DNA from: Providencia rettgeri | Lineage (GTDB): Bacteria > Pseudomonadota > Gammaproteobacteria > Enterobacterales > Enterobacteriaceae | Direction: 5' to 3' | Length of the DNA stretch: 64,000 bases | Assembly (NCBI RefSeq): GCF_001874625.1 | Contig: NZ_CP017671.1 | Location: 124,001 to 188,000, forward strand | Made by a program: the position numbers and the translations under genes | The notes under the pieces: generated by a model | What the model was told of the DNA's origin: nothing | The model's database searches: none | The model's input: the letters and a program-made list of their open reading frames with translations, nothing else | In this document: positions 20,509-29,019 of the stretch, piece after piece | How the letters are laid out: every line of letters begins with the position of its first letter | How positions within the stretch are numbered: the first letter of the stretch is position 1

Positions 20509-20770
20509 TAAGAGCCAGCAAAAATTATTAAGGTGGCTTTCTAAGTTTGATATTCAGTTTTGGTGTACCGATAATTACCTAGCATACCAGTTATTACCAA
20601 GGGAAACTCACTCGATTGGTAAACGATTTACACAGGGAATAAAACATCAAAATTTGAACTTAAGAAACAAGATAAAAAGGCTGAACAGAAAAATATAGAG
20701 GTATTCAAGAACTGTTGAAATGATTGACAAAATCATTGGTACTTTCATTGAAAGAGAACATTACATTTAA
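20471..20770 (+). pseudogene. IS1-family transposase remnant (C-terminal part)
   Basis: From 20480 the frame reads HVLGSRSRKSQQKLLRWLS, then FWCTDNY, KRFTQGIKHQNLNLRNKIKR, the conserved C-terminal half of IS1-family InsB-type transposases. An in-frame TAG at 20696-20698 interrupts it, after which the same frame continues VEMIDKIIGTFIEREHYI to a TAA at 20768, the family C-terminus. The N-terminal half is missing and no clear terminal repeats are seen, so it is inactive. Confidence 0.8.
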
Positions 20771-21071
20771 CCAAATTAATACATTGAATACTCGACCCAA
20801 AACTAGAAAAAGTGGTGGCTACATTTAAATAATCACTAAATAACTAGCCATATAGCGACTTATTTTTATTGGAGTTACAATTCCTTACAATATTTAGCGT
20901 AAGTAAAGCCTGAGGGTTTTATTAACAAAAATTTAACATGGTTATTTGTATATTGTTGTTTAATAATTGTTTTTTTATACCTTTTTATTTTTAACAACCT
21001 TAATTAGTAAAAAAATACCTATTAACTTTGTAGCTAATTTTTTTAAATAATTAATTTATTTTTTTGTTTTG

Positions 21072-21110
21072 GTTTAACTCAGATTTTTTGTATCCTATAT
21101 TGAGTTAAAC
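21072..21110. promoter_or_regulatory. Perfect inverted repeat over the likely promoter of the first mrpJ-like gene
   Basis: GTTTAACTCA (21072-21081) and TGAGTTAAAC (21101-21110) are exact complements 19 nt apart. Inside lies a possible promoter, TTTAAC, 17 bp, TATATT (21096-21101), about 57 nt before the start codon. The geometry suits a repressor operator, possibly autoregulatory (inference). Confidence 0.45.
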
Positions 21111-21157
21111 GATTGGTGTCTTATTTCATTTAATACGTCAACGTCAATGGTGCTTTA

Positions 21158-21421
21158 ATGAGAAATGAAATTTTCAATTCACTTTCTATTCTAAGTGATA
21201 GAGATAACATAGTTAATGTCGTATCAAAAAACATTGGAAAAAAAATAAAAAAACTTAGATTGAAATATAACTTAAGTGGCTCTAATTTAGCTAAGGTTAT
21301 TGGCATATCGCAACAACAATTATCTCGGTATGAGAATGGTCAAAGTGATATATCAACATCAAAAATAATGATTATTTCAATTTATTTTAATGTTGATGTT
21401 AGCTATTTTTTTGATGAATAA
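21158..21421 (+). CDS. MrpJ-like HTH transcriptional regulator (fimbrial operon 1)
   Basis: 87 aa. One XRE-type helix-turn-helix (LRLKYNLSGSNLAKVIGISQQQLSRYENG) contains the SQQQxSRYE motif typical of Proteus mirabilis MrpJ and its paralogues. Those proteins repress flagellar genes and tie fimbriation to motility (known for MrpJ). It lies upstream of fimbrial operon 1 in the same direction, with a broken paralogue in between. P. mirabilis mrpJ is the last gene of its operon; here the regulator is in front. Confidence 0.8.
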   Translation: MRNEIFNSLSILSDRDNIVNVVSKNIGKKIKKLRLKYNLSGSNLAKVIGISQQQLSRYENGQSDISTSKIMIISIYFNVDVSYFFDE

Positions 21422-21471
21422 AAATCATACAACACCATGTGTTAAAGCTTAATGAATTGGAGCCTATTACA

Positions 21472-21706
21472 ATGAAAATTAAAGGCTATTTACGAAAATA
21501 TATTGGTTTGTTTTTAAGGTATACCCGTAAAAAATCATTATTCTTCAATCAAGTTGGTTATCTAGTTCATTTAAGTTAGCAGCAGGTTTCTCTCTATGAA
21601 CTTGGTATTACAATAATTAGTGTCGAGATGTTGAAATTTTTTAATTGCATTAGATAGAAATTGGTCGGAATTACTTTTCAAGGTAATGGCTGATCGTTCT
21701 GATTAA
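21472..21706 (+). pseudogene. Decayed second mrpJ-like gene
   Basis: The frame starts MKIKGYLRKYIGLFLRYTRK and continues FNQVGYLVHLS, then TAG, then QQVSLYELG, which is the MrpJ HTH with its SQQQ motif broken by a stop. Near 21640 a frameshift restores LDRNWSELLFKVMADRSD and a TAA at 21704-21706. One stop and one frameshift make it inactive. It lies 50 nt after the intact paralogue, so it arose by tandem duplication or is an older copy. Confidence 0.75.
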
Positions 21707-21765
21707 ATAAGAAAAATTAAAAATAAGTTACCATTAGAAACAATTTTAATTAAAAAATTTAAATT

Positions 21766-21781
21766 AGAAGGTTAGCCTTCT
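21766..21781 (+). promoter_or_regulatory. AGAAGG-TTAG-CCTTCT palindrome with shared GGTTAGCCT
   Basis: A 6-bp perfect hairpin or operator. The 9-mer GGTTAGCCT (21770-21778) recurs in the same orientation relative to transcription in front of fimbrial operons 2 and 3. Here it is 130 nt before the major subunit start. Confidence 0.4.
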
Positions 21782-21907
21782 ATTTATTAGTCGCCTTTTC
21801 TTTAAGTCTAGGCAAGGGAAACCTTTCCCATTTTATGAGTGACTTTGTCATTTGATATTAGTAAGCGTTCAATATATTAAATCTATTTACATATTAAGGA
21901 AATAATA

Positions 21908-22459
21908 ATGAAATTATCTCAATTAGCTGTTGCTACTGTATTTGCTGCATCTGTTATTCCATTTAGCTCAATGGCTGATAACACAGGAACAATTGATTTT
22001 GTTGGTTCAGTTGTGAATACACCATGTAACATCCAACAATCATCATTAAAACAAACTGTTGATTTCGGCCAATTATCTCGCAAAGCCTTACAAAGCGGTA
22101 AAGCGGCAGAAGCAAACTTTGATATTAAATTAACTGGTTGTGATTTCGCTAATTTCGGCGAAGTTGATAGCGAAAGCGGTAATGCTGCTGGTGTTAAAAC
22201 CATGGACTTAGTATTTACTGGCCAAAACTATGTGAATGGCGGTGAAATGCTTTCTACATCAACAGGTAACGCAAATAACTTAGGTATCGTGATTGATGGC
22301 TTCAAATTTGGTGTTGCAAAAGATGTATTACCTACCGGTAACACTGATGGCGATGTGACTTTATCTTTCAAAGCATTAGCTAAAGCAATTGATAAAACTA
22401 AAGATGTTGCAGAAGGTAAATTTACCGCTGTTTCAAACTTCCGTATTACTTATCAGTAA
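21908..22459 (+). CDS. Major fimbrial subunit, operon 1
   Basis: 183 aa type 1/MR/P-family pilin. It has a signal peptide ending near SSMA, then DNTGTIDFVGSVVNTPCNI with the first Cys, a second Cys in LTGCDF and the C-terminal beta-zipper ending FRITYQ (penultimate Tyr). It is exported by Sec, donor-strand complemented by the chaperone and polymerised by the usher. AAGGAAATA gives a strong ribosome site. It is first of eight structural genes; a PapA/MrpA role is inferred from position. Confidence 0.88.
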   Translation: MKLSQLAVATVFAASVIPFSSMADNTGTIDFVGSVVNTPCNIQQSSLKQTVDFGQLSRKALQSGKAAEANFDIKLTGCDFANFGEVDSESGNAAGVKTMDLVFTGQNYVNGGEMLSTSTGNANNLGIVIDGFKFGVAKDVLPTGNTDGDVTLSFKALAKAIDKTKDVAEGKFTAVSNFRITYQ

Positions 22460-22517
22460 GCACTTTGAATAGCCGCCAATTTTTGGCGGCTACTTAATGC
22501 ATATAAAGGAAAACAAA

Positions 22518-23096
22518 GTGCTTACTTATCTATTTGATATTCGAAAATTTGTGCCTGTTCTACTCATCTATTTTTGTGGATGCTTCACCGTATTTGCAGA
22601 AAAGGACATAGGGGTACGACATGAAGGAACGACTCAGATGATTGGCAGCGTTATAGCGACACCTTGTTCGATTATGATGAAAGATCGTTTTCAAACGGTA
22701 AATTTTTCATCATTAGCATTGAATTTATTATCAACAAAGGTATCCCGAGAAGAACGCAACCAGCTTTTTGAGATTGAATTAAGTAATTGCGGTAGCCTGT
22801 TTTCCTCTCTTGATAGCAAAACATGGGTAATACGTTTTGATGGCCATCGTGCAAACCAGATGAATGCTTTTGTCTTACAAGGCCCCTCTGAAGGACTAGG
22901 CGTTTCTGTTCTTGACAGCACAATGCAAGCCTTAATCCCTGGGGAAAGCTATTCACTATTCGGCAGCGTATTAAGACAAGGTAAGGCAGGACAATCACTT
23001 GTGCTTCGCTATTTTTTACAACTTGAGCTAACGGGAAAGCCTCTCCAAGCAGGCCGTTATCAAGGGTTAATTCGTTTTTTCATCGATTATCAATAA
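22518..23096 (+). CDS. Minor fimbrial subunit, operon 1 (MrpB/PapH-like)
   Basis: 192 aa from a GTG start with AAGGA 7 nt upstream; the ATG at 22497 is less likely. It has a signal peptide (CFTVFA) then a pilin domain (MIGSVIATPCSIMM ... NCGSLFS ... FFIDYQ). Its position between major subunit and usher corresponds to MrpB or PapH, the subunit that ends assembly and anchors the fibre (inference). The pilin cysteine pair is present. Confidence 0.75.
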   Translation: MLTYLFDIRKFVPVLLIYFCGCFTVFAEKDIGVRHEGTTQMIGSVIATPCSIMMKDRFQTVNFSSLALNLLSTKVSREERNQLFEIELSNCGSLFSSLDSKTWVIRFDGHRANQMNAFVLQGPSEGLGVSVLDSTMQALIPGESYSLFGSVLRQGKAGQSLVLRYFLQLELTGKPLQAGRYQGLIRFFIDYQ

Positions 23097-23166
23097 AACA
23101 AAGATAAAAACAGTCAATCCTATTGCATTGGCTAGTATTTCTTGTTGTTCTCGGAGTGGTATAAGC

Positions 23167-25674
23167 ATGAAGTTCACATATTGTAAAGTTGGGCTGGCCA
23201 TCTTAGTGGCATTAAACTTTAGCACGTTGACTGCTTATGCCTCAGAGTTTAATACGGATGTATTAGATGCTGAAGATCTCCAAAACGTCGATATGAGCCA
23301 ATTTGCTGTCGCGGGGTATGTCCCCCCAGATAATTATGTCCTAACTATTTTTGTTAATGGGCAGCGTTTAGGCGCACCTCGGGATATTACGGTTTTTGAA
23401 CAAAGCACCCCCGAGCAAACCTTGCTACAAACAACGTGTCTACCTGCTGATTTGCTTGATCTCATTGGGCTAAAAGAGACAGCAAAAGAAAAAGTCCATC
23501 TTTCGAATAATGACCAGTGCTTGAATTTATCAGCCCTAACAGGAGTCCAACTAAAAATTGAACTCGCAACATTATCCTTAAAAATGACAATCCCTCAGTT
23601 TTGGATGGAATATCGTGATCCTGACTGGGTGCCACCTGCATTATGGGAAGAGGGTGTTAATGGTGCCTTAATCGACTACAGTGCAAACATTTCTGTCACA
23701 AAAGAAAATACAGGAAGCAAACGCACTTATGCTTCGACGAGTGGAACCGCTGGCATAAATTTAGGCGCTTGGCGTTTTCGCGGTGATTATAATGGCACTT
23801 ACCAGAAGCAGCAAGGAAATCGCCAATCATCACAAGAAACAAAGCAATTTGATTTTAGTCGCTTGTATGCATTTACTTCTATTAAGTCTTTATCGGCTAT
23901 TTTGACGTTAGGTGAAAACTATTTTTATTCTAACGTCTTTGAGTCTTGGCAATACACCGGACTTTCATTAGAAAGTGATGACCGTATGCTACCCCCGAAA
24001 CTGGTGGGATACGCCCCAGAAATTATTGGGGTTGCAAATACCAATGCAACAGTTATTGTTCGCAGCAAAGAACGTGTTCTGTTAGAAACAACCGTACCAC
24101 CTGGGCCATTCCGTATCCAAACACTGGATAGTGGAGTTCGTGGGGTTTTGGATATCACCGTCCGTGAAGAAAACGGTGAAGAAAAGAAATTCAGTTTAAA
24201 TACGGCCTCACTACCTTATTTAACCCGTCCAGGGCGACTCATTTATAAATTTGTTGCAGGTAAAACGCGACTTAGCGGTCATCAGCTAACAGGAAACCCT
24301 GTTGCAGGTGGGGAATTATCATATGGTTTATCAAATGAATGGTCACTTTATGGTGGCTCCCAACTTAATACTGATTACCAAACCGCTGCTATTGGTATTG
24401 GGCGAGACCTATTCGCGTTTGGGGCACTGTCATTCGATGTGACACAGTCAGTTGCACGCTTTACTCAAGAAACCCTGCAAGGCCGCTCATATAGGTTAAA
24501 TTACTCAAAATCTTTTGATGCATTACGCACAGATATTACCTTTGCGGGTTATCGCTTCGCAGATAAAAACTACCGAACACTCAGCCAATTTATGGATGAA
24601 GTCAGTTCAGGTTATGTCTCTCGTGCACCAAAAGAAAATTATCAAATCTATTTGAATAAATATTTCGATAATTTTAATTTTTCACTGAATTATCAATATA
24701 GCACGTATTGGCATGACAAATCACAAATGCAATATGGCTTATATGCAAGTACCAATATCAGTCTTCCTGCACTTTCCCAGCAAGATGCGACGATATCGTT
24801 ATCTGCAATTCGCACTGAGCGAGACAGTGGCTATAAAGATGATGCAGTGAACCTTTATTTAAGTATTCCACTTTATAACGGTCACAGTGTGTCATTGTCT
24901 GAATCTTATACTAAGACGGGAGAGTATAACCAACATAACCATAGCGCTAGTTATAGCGGCTATAACGATCGTGATAGCTACAATGTCACTGTGGGTTATA
25001 ACCATGGGCAATTATATGATAGCGAATCGAGCATCAGTGGTTATTACTCCCGAGATCTCTCCCAAGCTAATATTTCAGCAAATGCAAGCTATGTCCCTCA
25101 ACAATATCGCAGTGTTGGTCTGTCTATTAATAGTGGGATAACCGCGACTTCACATGGTGCTGCACTGCACCGAGGTTCAAGTGGAGATACTCGATTAATG
25201 ATTGAAACTCCCGGTGTTGGTGATGTGCCACTCGATAATGGCACGATAAAAACGAATCGATTCGGTTTAGCTGTTATCCCTAATGTTAGCAGTTACCGTA
25301 AAGCTAACGCATCAATTAATACCAGTAAATTGCCCGATAATTTAGAAACGTTGGGGGCATCAACGGACATCACTCTCACAAAAGGTGCGATTGGCTACCG
25401 GAGTTTATCCGTAATGAAAGGAGAAAAACTCTTCGCTATTTTATCATTGGGCAATGATAAAACGCCGCCATTTGGTGCCAGTGTTCGCAACCACAATAAC
25501 CTTGAATTAGGCATTGTCGGGGAAGATGGTGTGACTTGGTTAGTGGGAATATCGCCTAAGGAAAATTTACTTGTTTATTGGGGAGGGCAAGCACAGTGCC
25601 AATTGTCACTTCCTGAAAATTTAGATACATCAACCAATATGTTGTTACTGCCCTGTGTATCAATAAAGAAATAA
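23167..25674 (+). CDS. Fimbrial outer-membrane usher, operon 1
   Basis: 835 aa, the normal usher size. It has a signal peptide ending AYA, an N-terminal chaperone-binding domain starting SEFNTDVLDAEDLQNVDMSQF, a large beta-barrel with plug, and C-terminal domains with PPFGASV and a closing Cys pair (QCQLSLPEN ... LLLPC). It secretes and polymerises subunits across the outer membrane. The ATG with GGAGTGG upstream is preferred over an upstream TTG. The gene is intact. Confidence 0.93.
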   Translation: MKFTYCKVGLAILVALNFSTLTAYASEFNTDVLDAEDLQNVDMSQFAVAGYVPPDNYVLTIFVNGQRLGAPRDITVFEQSTPEQTLLQTTCLPADLLDLIGLKETAKEKVHLSNNDQCLNLSALTGVQLKIELATLSLKMTIPQFWMEYRDPDWVPPALWEEGVNGALIDYSANISVTKENTGSKRTYASTSGTAGINLGAWRFRGDYNGTYQKQQGNRQSSQETKQFDFSRLYAFTSIKSLSAILTLGENYFYSNVFESWQYTGLSLESDDRMLPPKLVGYAPEIIGVANTNATVIVRSKERVLLETTVPPGPFRIQTLDSGVRGVLDITVREENGEEKKFSLNTASLPYLTRPGRLIYKFVAGKTRLSGHQLTGNPVAGGELSYGLSNEWSLYGGSQLNTDYQTAAIGIGRDLFAFGALSFDVTQSVARFTQETLQGRSYRLNYSKSFDALRTDITFAGYRFADKNYRTLSQFMDEVSSGYVSRAPKENYQIYLNKYFDNFNFSLNYQYSTYWHDKSQMQYGLYASTNISLPALSQQDATISLSAIRTERDSGYKDDAVNLYLSIPLYNGHSVSLSESYTKTGEYNQHNHSASYSGYNDRDSYNVTVGYNHGQLYDSESSISGYYSRDLSQANISANASYVPQQYRSVGLSINSGITATSHGAALHRGSSGDTRLMIETPGVGDVPLDNGTIKTNRFGLAVIPNVSSYRKANASINTSKLPDNLETLGASTDITLTKGAIGYRSLSVMKGEKLFAILSLGNDKTPPFGASVRNHNNLELGIVGEDGVTWLVGISPKENLLVYWGGQAQCQLSLPENLDTSTNMLLLPCVSIKK

Positions 25675-25740
25675 CTATTCGAATCTATTTAAAACCATTC
25701 GGATTAGCTGCACACATTTAATTTATTTATGAGGTTTATT

Positions 25741-26478
25741 ATGTTGAGTTTGTTTTTACGTTCGTGGGTATTTCCCTTTTTTCTGCTTACGACAGTATTT
25801 TTATCCGTTAGCGCACACAGCGCTGTGACATTGGATAGGACACGAATTATTTTTCCTGCATCCGATAAATCAATTAATGTCACCATTACAAATGATAATC
25901 CAGAAGAAGCTTATCTTGCACAAAGCTGGATTGAAGATATTGAAGGGAATAAATTGACTAAAGGCGCAATTTTAGCGACACCGCCATTACAGCGCATTGA
26001 GCCGACGAGTAACAGTTTGGTCCGTTTAAGCACCACGCCTGAGCTGAGCAAATTACCGCAAGATAGAGAATCTGTTTTTTATTTTAACTTACGCGAAGTG
26101 CCACCTAAATCGAATGACGGAAATATATTGCAAATCGCATTGCAATCCCGAGTGAAATTATTTTATCGCCCAAAAAGCATTTTATCGGAATCAGAAACTA
26201 AGTGGGCACATAAAGTCACTTTAACAAAAATCGCTAATGGCTATCGTCTCAATAATACCACCCCATTCAACTTAACTGTGATTGGCTTTGGCAATAGCAA
26301 AAATCAAGCAGAAAAAAATGCGTTTAATGTTGTCATGGTGCCACCAAAATCTGACCACGACATTATATCACCATCATTATCAACGCCTTATCTAACTTAT
26401 ATTAATGATTATGGTGGTAAACCTACGCTCGTATTTCAATGCCAAGGTTCAATCTGTACTGTTTCTGGAGAGGAGTAA
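25741..26478 (+). CDS. Periplasmic fimbrial chaperone, operon 1
   Basis: 245 aa PapD-like. It has a signal peptide ending HSA, then AVTLDRTRIIFPASDKS with the G1-strand arginine region, and the conserved PQDRESVFYFNLREVPPK and SRVKLFYRP segments. It folds subunits by donor-strand complementation. The ATG at 25741 has GAGG at the right spacing; an ATG 12 nt earlier is less suitable. Confidence 0.92.
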   Translation: MLSLFLRSWVFPFFLLTTVFLSVSAHSAVTLDRTRIIFPASDKSINVTITNDNPEEAYLAQSWIEDIEGNKLTKGAILATPPLQRIEPTSNSLVRLSTTPELSKLPQDRESVFYFNLREVPPKSNDGNILQIALQSRVKLFYRPKSILSESETKWAHKVTLTKIANGYRLNNTTPFNLTVIGFGNSKNQAEKNAFNVVMVPPKSDHDIISPSLSTPYLTYINDYGGKPTLVFQCQGSICTVSGEE

Positions 26479-26517
26479 CATTGAGTGAAAGCTAGCATAT
26501 TAATAAGGAAAACAAAC

Positions 26518-26919
26518 ATGAGCAGCCCGCGAAAAACACCTCTAGGACTGTTTATTATCATGATAGTACTGTGTTTTCTTTCTAGCATAAAACATGTCGC
26601 TGCTAGCTTGCCAACTAACTCAATCAGTTACGGCCAGATTCAAGTATACGCGCAATTGATGAATACAGCTTGTAACCTAAGTATACGCGGTGCAAAAGAG
26701 GTCACGCTGACAAATTGTGGTGCTGGTAGTGCATTTGATGATCTTAATTTAATCAATTCAGCTGTACATACCCCTGTCACCTTACAATTTTACGATACCG
26801 AAAAATCGTTATTTTACCCAAGCTATCTCACTTATTTAACAAACGGTGATAATAAAATAGCCTTACCACAGCAAATTGATTACCACAATACCTTAAGATT
26901 TGAGGTGAGCTATGAATAG
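26518..26919 (+). CDS. Small accessory pilin, operon 1 (MrpE-like position)
   Basis: 133 aa with an N-terminal signal/anchor segment and a short pilin-like domain (YAQLMNTACNLSI ... LTNCGAG ... LRFEVSYE) that still ends in the beta-zipper pattern. It is much shorter than normal subunits. AAGGA supports the ATG at 26518; a GTG at 26485 with AGGAG is the alternative. Operon 2 has a counterpart of similar size in the same place. Confidence 0.65.
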   Translation: MSSPRKTPLGLFIIMIVLCFLSSIKHVAASLPTNSISYGQIQVYAQLMNTACNLSIRGAKEVTLTNCGAGSAFDDLNLINSAVHTPVTLQFYDTEKSLFYPSYLTYLTNGDNKIALPQQIDYHNTLRFEVSYE

Positions 26920-27445
26920 AAAAAGCCGATTGAATTGGGTATTTTATCTCTTGTTATTCACTTTCCCTGCATTAGCTTATAGCGAGGAAGGACTTGATAT
27001 GGAGTTTCGCGGTGAGCTTGTCAATACAGCTTGTCAAGTTACAACCGAATCTTTAAATCAAAAAATAAAAATTTATAACCTACGCTTAAAGACAATTAAT
27101 GAAGGAATACCGAGCGCAACAGAACCTTTTTCAATTTTTATTGAAAAATGCAGCGAAACAGATTTAAAAAAAATAATCAAGTTAACATGGAAAAGTAATA
27201 AATTAACCAATATTGATGGTGATTCTTTTTTAAATACGCAGGGTGATAGCGGTGTTTTATTGGGGATAACAGATAAAGATGATTCTTTAATTGTTTGGAA
27301 TCAACAAATTAACTTTGGTATCGTGCCTGAAGTAGGAAATACACAAGAACTTAATTTTGGTGTTTTTGTTCGTAAGCCTAAATCCGGAGATGCAAAGACA
27401 GGTGATTTTTTAGCCTCAGTAACCTTTACTGTGGAGTATGAATAA
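26912..27445 (+). CDS. Minor fimbrial subunit, operon 1
   Basis: 177 aa pilin with a signal peptide, then LDMEFRGELVNTACQVTTES, a second Cys in IEKCSE and a C-terminus ending VTFTVEYE. It overlaps the preceding gene by 8 nt and the next by 1 nt. By position it is a tip-fibrillum subunit, like PapE/PapK or MrpF (inference). Confidence 0.78.
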   Translation: MNRKSRLNWVFYLLLFTFPALAYSEEGLDMEFRGELVNTACQVTTESLNQKIKIYNLRLKTINEGIPSATEPFSIFIEKCSETDLKKIIKLTWKSNKLTNIDGDSFLNTQGDSGVLLGITDKDDSLIVWNQQINFGIVPEVGNTQELNFGVFVRKPKSGDAKTGDFLASVTFTVEYE

Positions 27446-27987
27446 TGGATATCATTAAAAAATATTTTAAATTCTGGGTTGGTATACTTTATTTCTGCAC
27501 CTTCTCTTCCCTTGCTGTTGATGTTCCAATAAAAATATCAGGTACTGTCAAAGTACCACCTTGTATTATTAATAAGAATGAAAAAATTATTTTTAACTTT
27601 AAAACCGTACAAATAGATAAAGTTAATAACCATGATAACTCAATCACTAAAGAAATATCTATTGATTGCCAATATTACCAAGGAAAGCCTTATATCAATG
27701 TTGTCGGTGATAAATTAGCGAATGCGCCTAATAATGTATTAAATACTAAAGGAAATACAGGGTTAGGGATTGCTTTATATCAAGGAAATTCAGTTAATAA
27801 TACTTACCCGCTTATTATTGGAAACAATATAAACAGCCTAGGAAATGAAATTATTAATGGATTAAGTGGAAAAGGTCAAAAAAATGGGATCTTTTCTATA
27901 ACTGCAGTTCCCTATGCATTAAATACTAGTAATTTAGCACCGGGTAAATTTGAATCTACTGCAAAAATAGTCATCACCTACAATTAA
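27445..27987 (+). CDS. PapF-like adaptor subunit, operon 1
   Basis: 180 aa. After the signal peptide it reads VPIKISGTVKVPPCIINKNEK, then SIDCQYYQGKPYINVVG and a GIALYQG block, a clear match in order and spacing to E. coli PapF (NIRGNVYIPPCTINNGQ, SISCPYKSG, FGIALYQG). PapF joins the PapG adhesin to the tip fibrillum, and here the next gene is a PapG-like adhesin. Start and stop overlap as TAATG. Confidence 0.8.
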   Translation: MDIIKKYFKFWVGILYFCTFSSLAVDVPIKISGTVKVPPCIINKNEKIIFNFKTVQIDKVNNHDNSITKEISIDCQYYQGKPYINVVGDKLANAPNNVLNTKGNTGLGIALYQGNSVNNTYPLIIGNNINSLGNEIINGLSGKGQKNGIFSITAVPYALNTSNLAPGKFESTAKIVITYN

Positions 27988-28005
27988 TAATGACTTGGAA
28001 TTGAC

Positions 28006-29019
28006 ATGATACTTAAACCTCATTTTTTTATCTTAATTTTATTAAACATATTATTTTTCCCTGTCACCAGTATTGCTGGGGATTATCGCCATTTTATTTG
28101 GACAATGACAAGTCCAGTAAAAACAAACGATATGTTGATTAATTATAATGATATGACTACCTCTGCATCATCAATAATGTCTGGTGGGCTGAATGGCCTT
28201 TATAATGCAAGAAGTGTCTATACAAGATGTAAAGGAACTAATGACAAATTAAGTGCAACCCAAGAAAAAACCGCTTGGCTTATTATGCAAAATAGAGTGT
28301 ACGTAAATAATGTCCCTATTTCATTGAATATCGACTCTTATAACAGTTGGACTTATCCAGCACAGTCGCAAATTTCAGGATATATTTCCAAGATAAACCA
28401 AATTACAATTAAGACCGATGTCGGGGGCTGTTGGACTCTTGGCTCAATGATACCTGTAGACTTTCATTGGCGTAGTGCAAGAATAACAGCAACCTTATCG
28501 CAAGGTAACCTCGCTCCAGGGATCTATAGGGTTCCCGTGGCCTATTACTATGCGTTTGAAGAAAATAAATTTACAACTCCTGAAGAGAAAGGCCCCTCAG
28601 CAGATGTGCCCAATTTAATCGTAGGAGGCCTTGGCCGACGTGATTCATTTACATTAATTATTGATGTAAAATCTAAGTGTGATTTCAACAGTAACCAACT
28701 GCAATTAACTCATGATATTACATTAGGGGATGAGTCTAGCTATAAAAGTAACGTAACAAATTACAGTATCTCTTGCAGTGCATCAACGCCAGTAAAAATG
28801 GAATTAATTGGGACAAATAAACCCACAGGGAAAAGTGCTAACTTCACTAAATGTGGTGAAGGAGATTGTGAGTTACAATTTAGCGATGGAAAAACAATCA
28901 GTGAGGAGAAAGTCACAGGGAAAAAAGACTACCTTATTAATTCAACATTTCACCCTGACGATAAAACCAAAACAGGCTCATTTCAAGGAGCAGGGATTTT
29001 AAGAGTCACAATACAATAA
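28006..29019 (+). CDS. PapG-like two-domain tip adhesin, operon 1
   Basis: 337 aa (PapG about 336). It has a signal peptide, an N-terminal receptor-binding domain and a C-terminal pilin domain. The N-domain follows PapG in YTRCKG ... TAWLIMQNRVYVNN ... LNIDSYNSW ... GGCW ... LAPGIYRVPVAYYYAF (PapG: YYSCSG, LAWMVVPKHVYTNE, QSKYGW, LPKGHYNFPVRYI). PapG binds Gal(alpha1-4)Gal glycolipids; whether the pocket residues are kept here is not checked, so the receptor is open. It is last in operon 1. Confidence 0.7.
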   Translation: MILKPHFFILILLNILFFPVTSIAGDYRHFIWTMTSPVKTNDMLINYNDMTTSASSIMSGGLNGLYNARSVYTRCKGTNDKLSATQEKTAWLIMQNRVYVNNVPISLNIDSYNSWTYPAQSQISGYISKINQITIKTDVGGCWTLGSMIPVDFHWRSARITATLSQGNLAPGIYRVPVAYYYAFEENKFTTPEEKGPSADVPNLIVGGLGRRDSFTLIIDVKSKCDFNSNQLQLTHDITLGDESSYKSNVTNYSISCSASTPVKMELIGTNKPTGKSANFTKCGEGDCELQFSDGKTISEEKVTGKKDYLINSTFHPDDKTKTGSFQGAGILRVTIQ

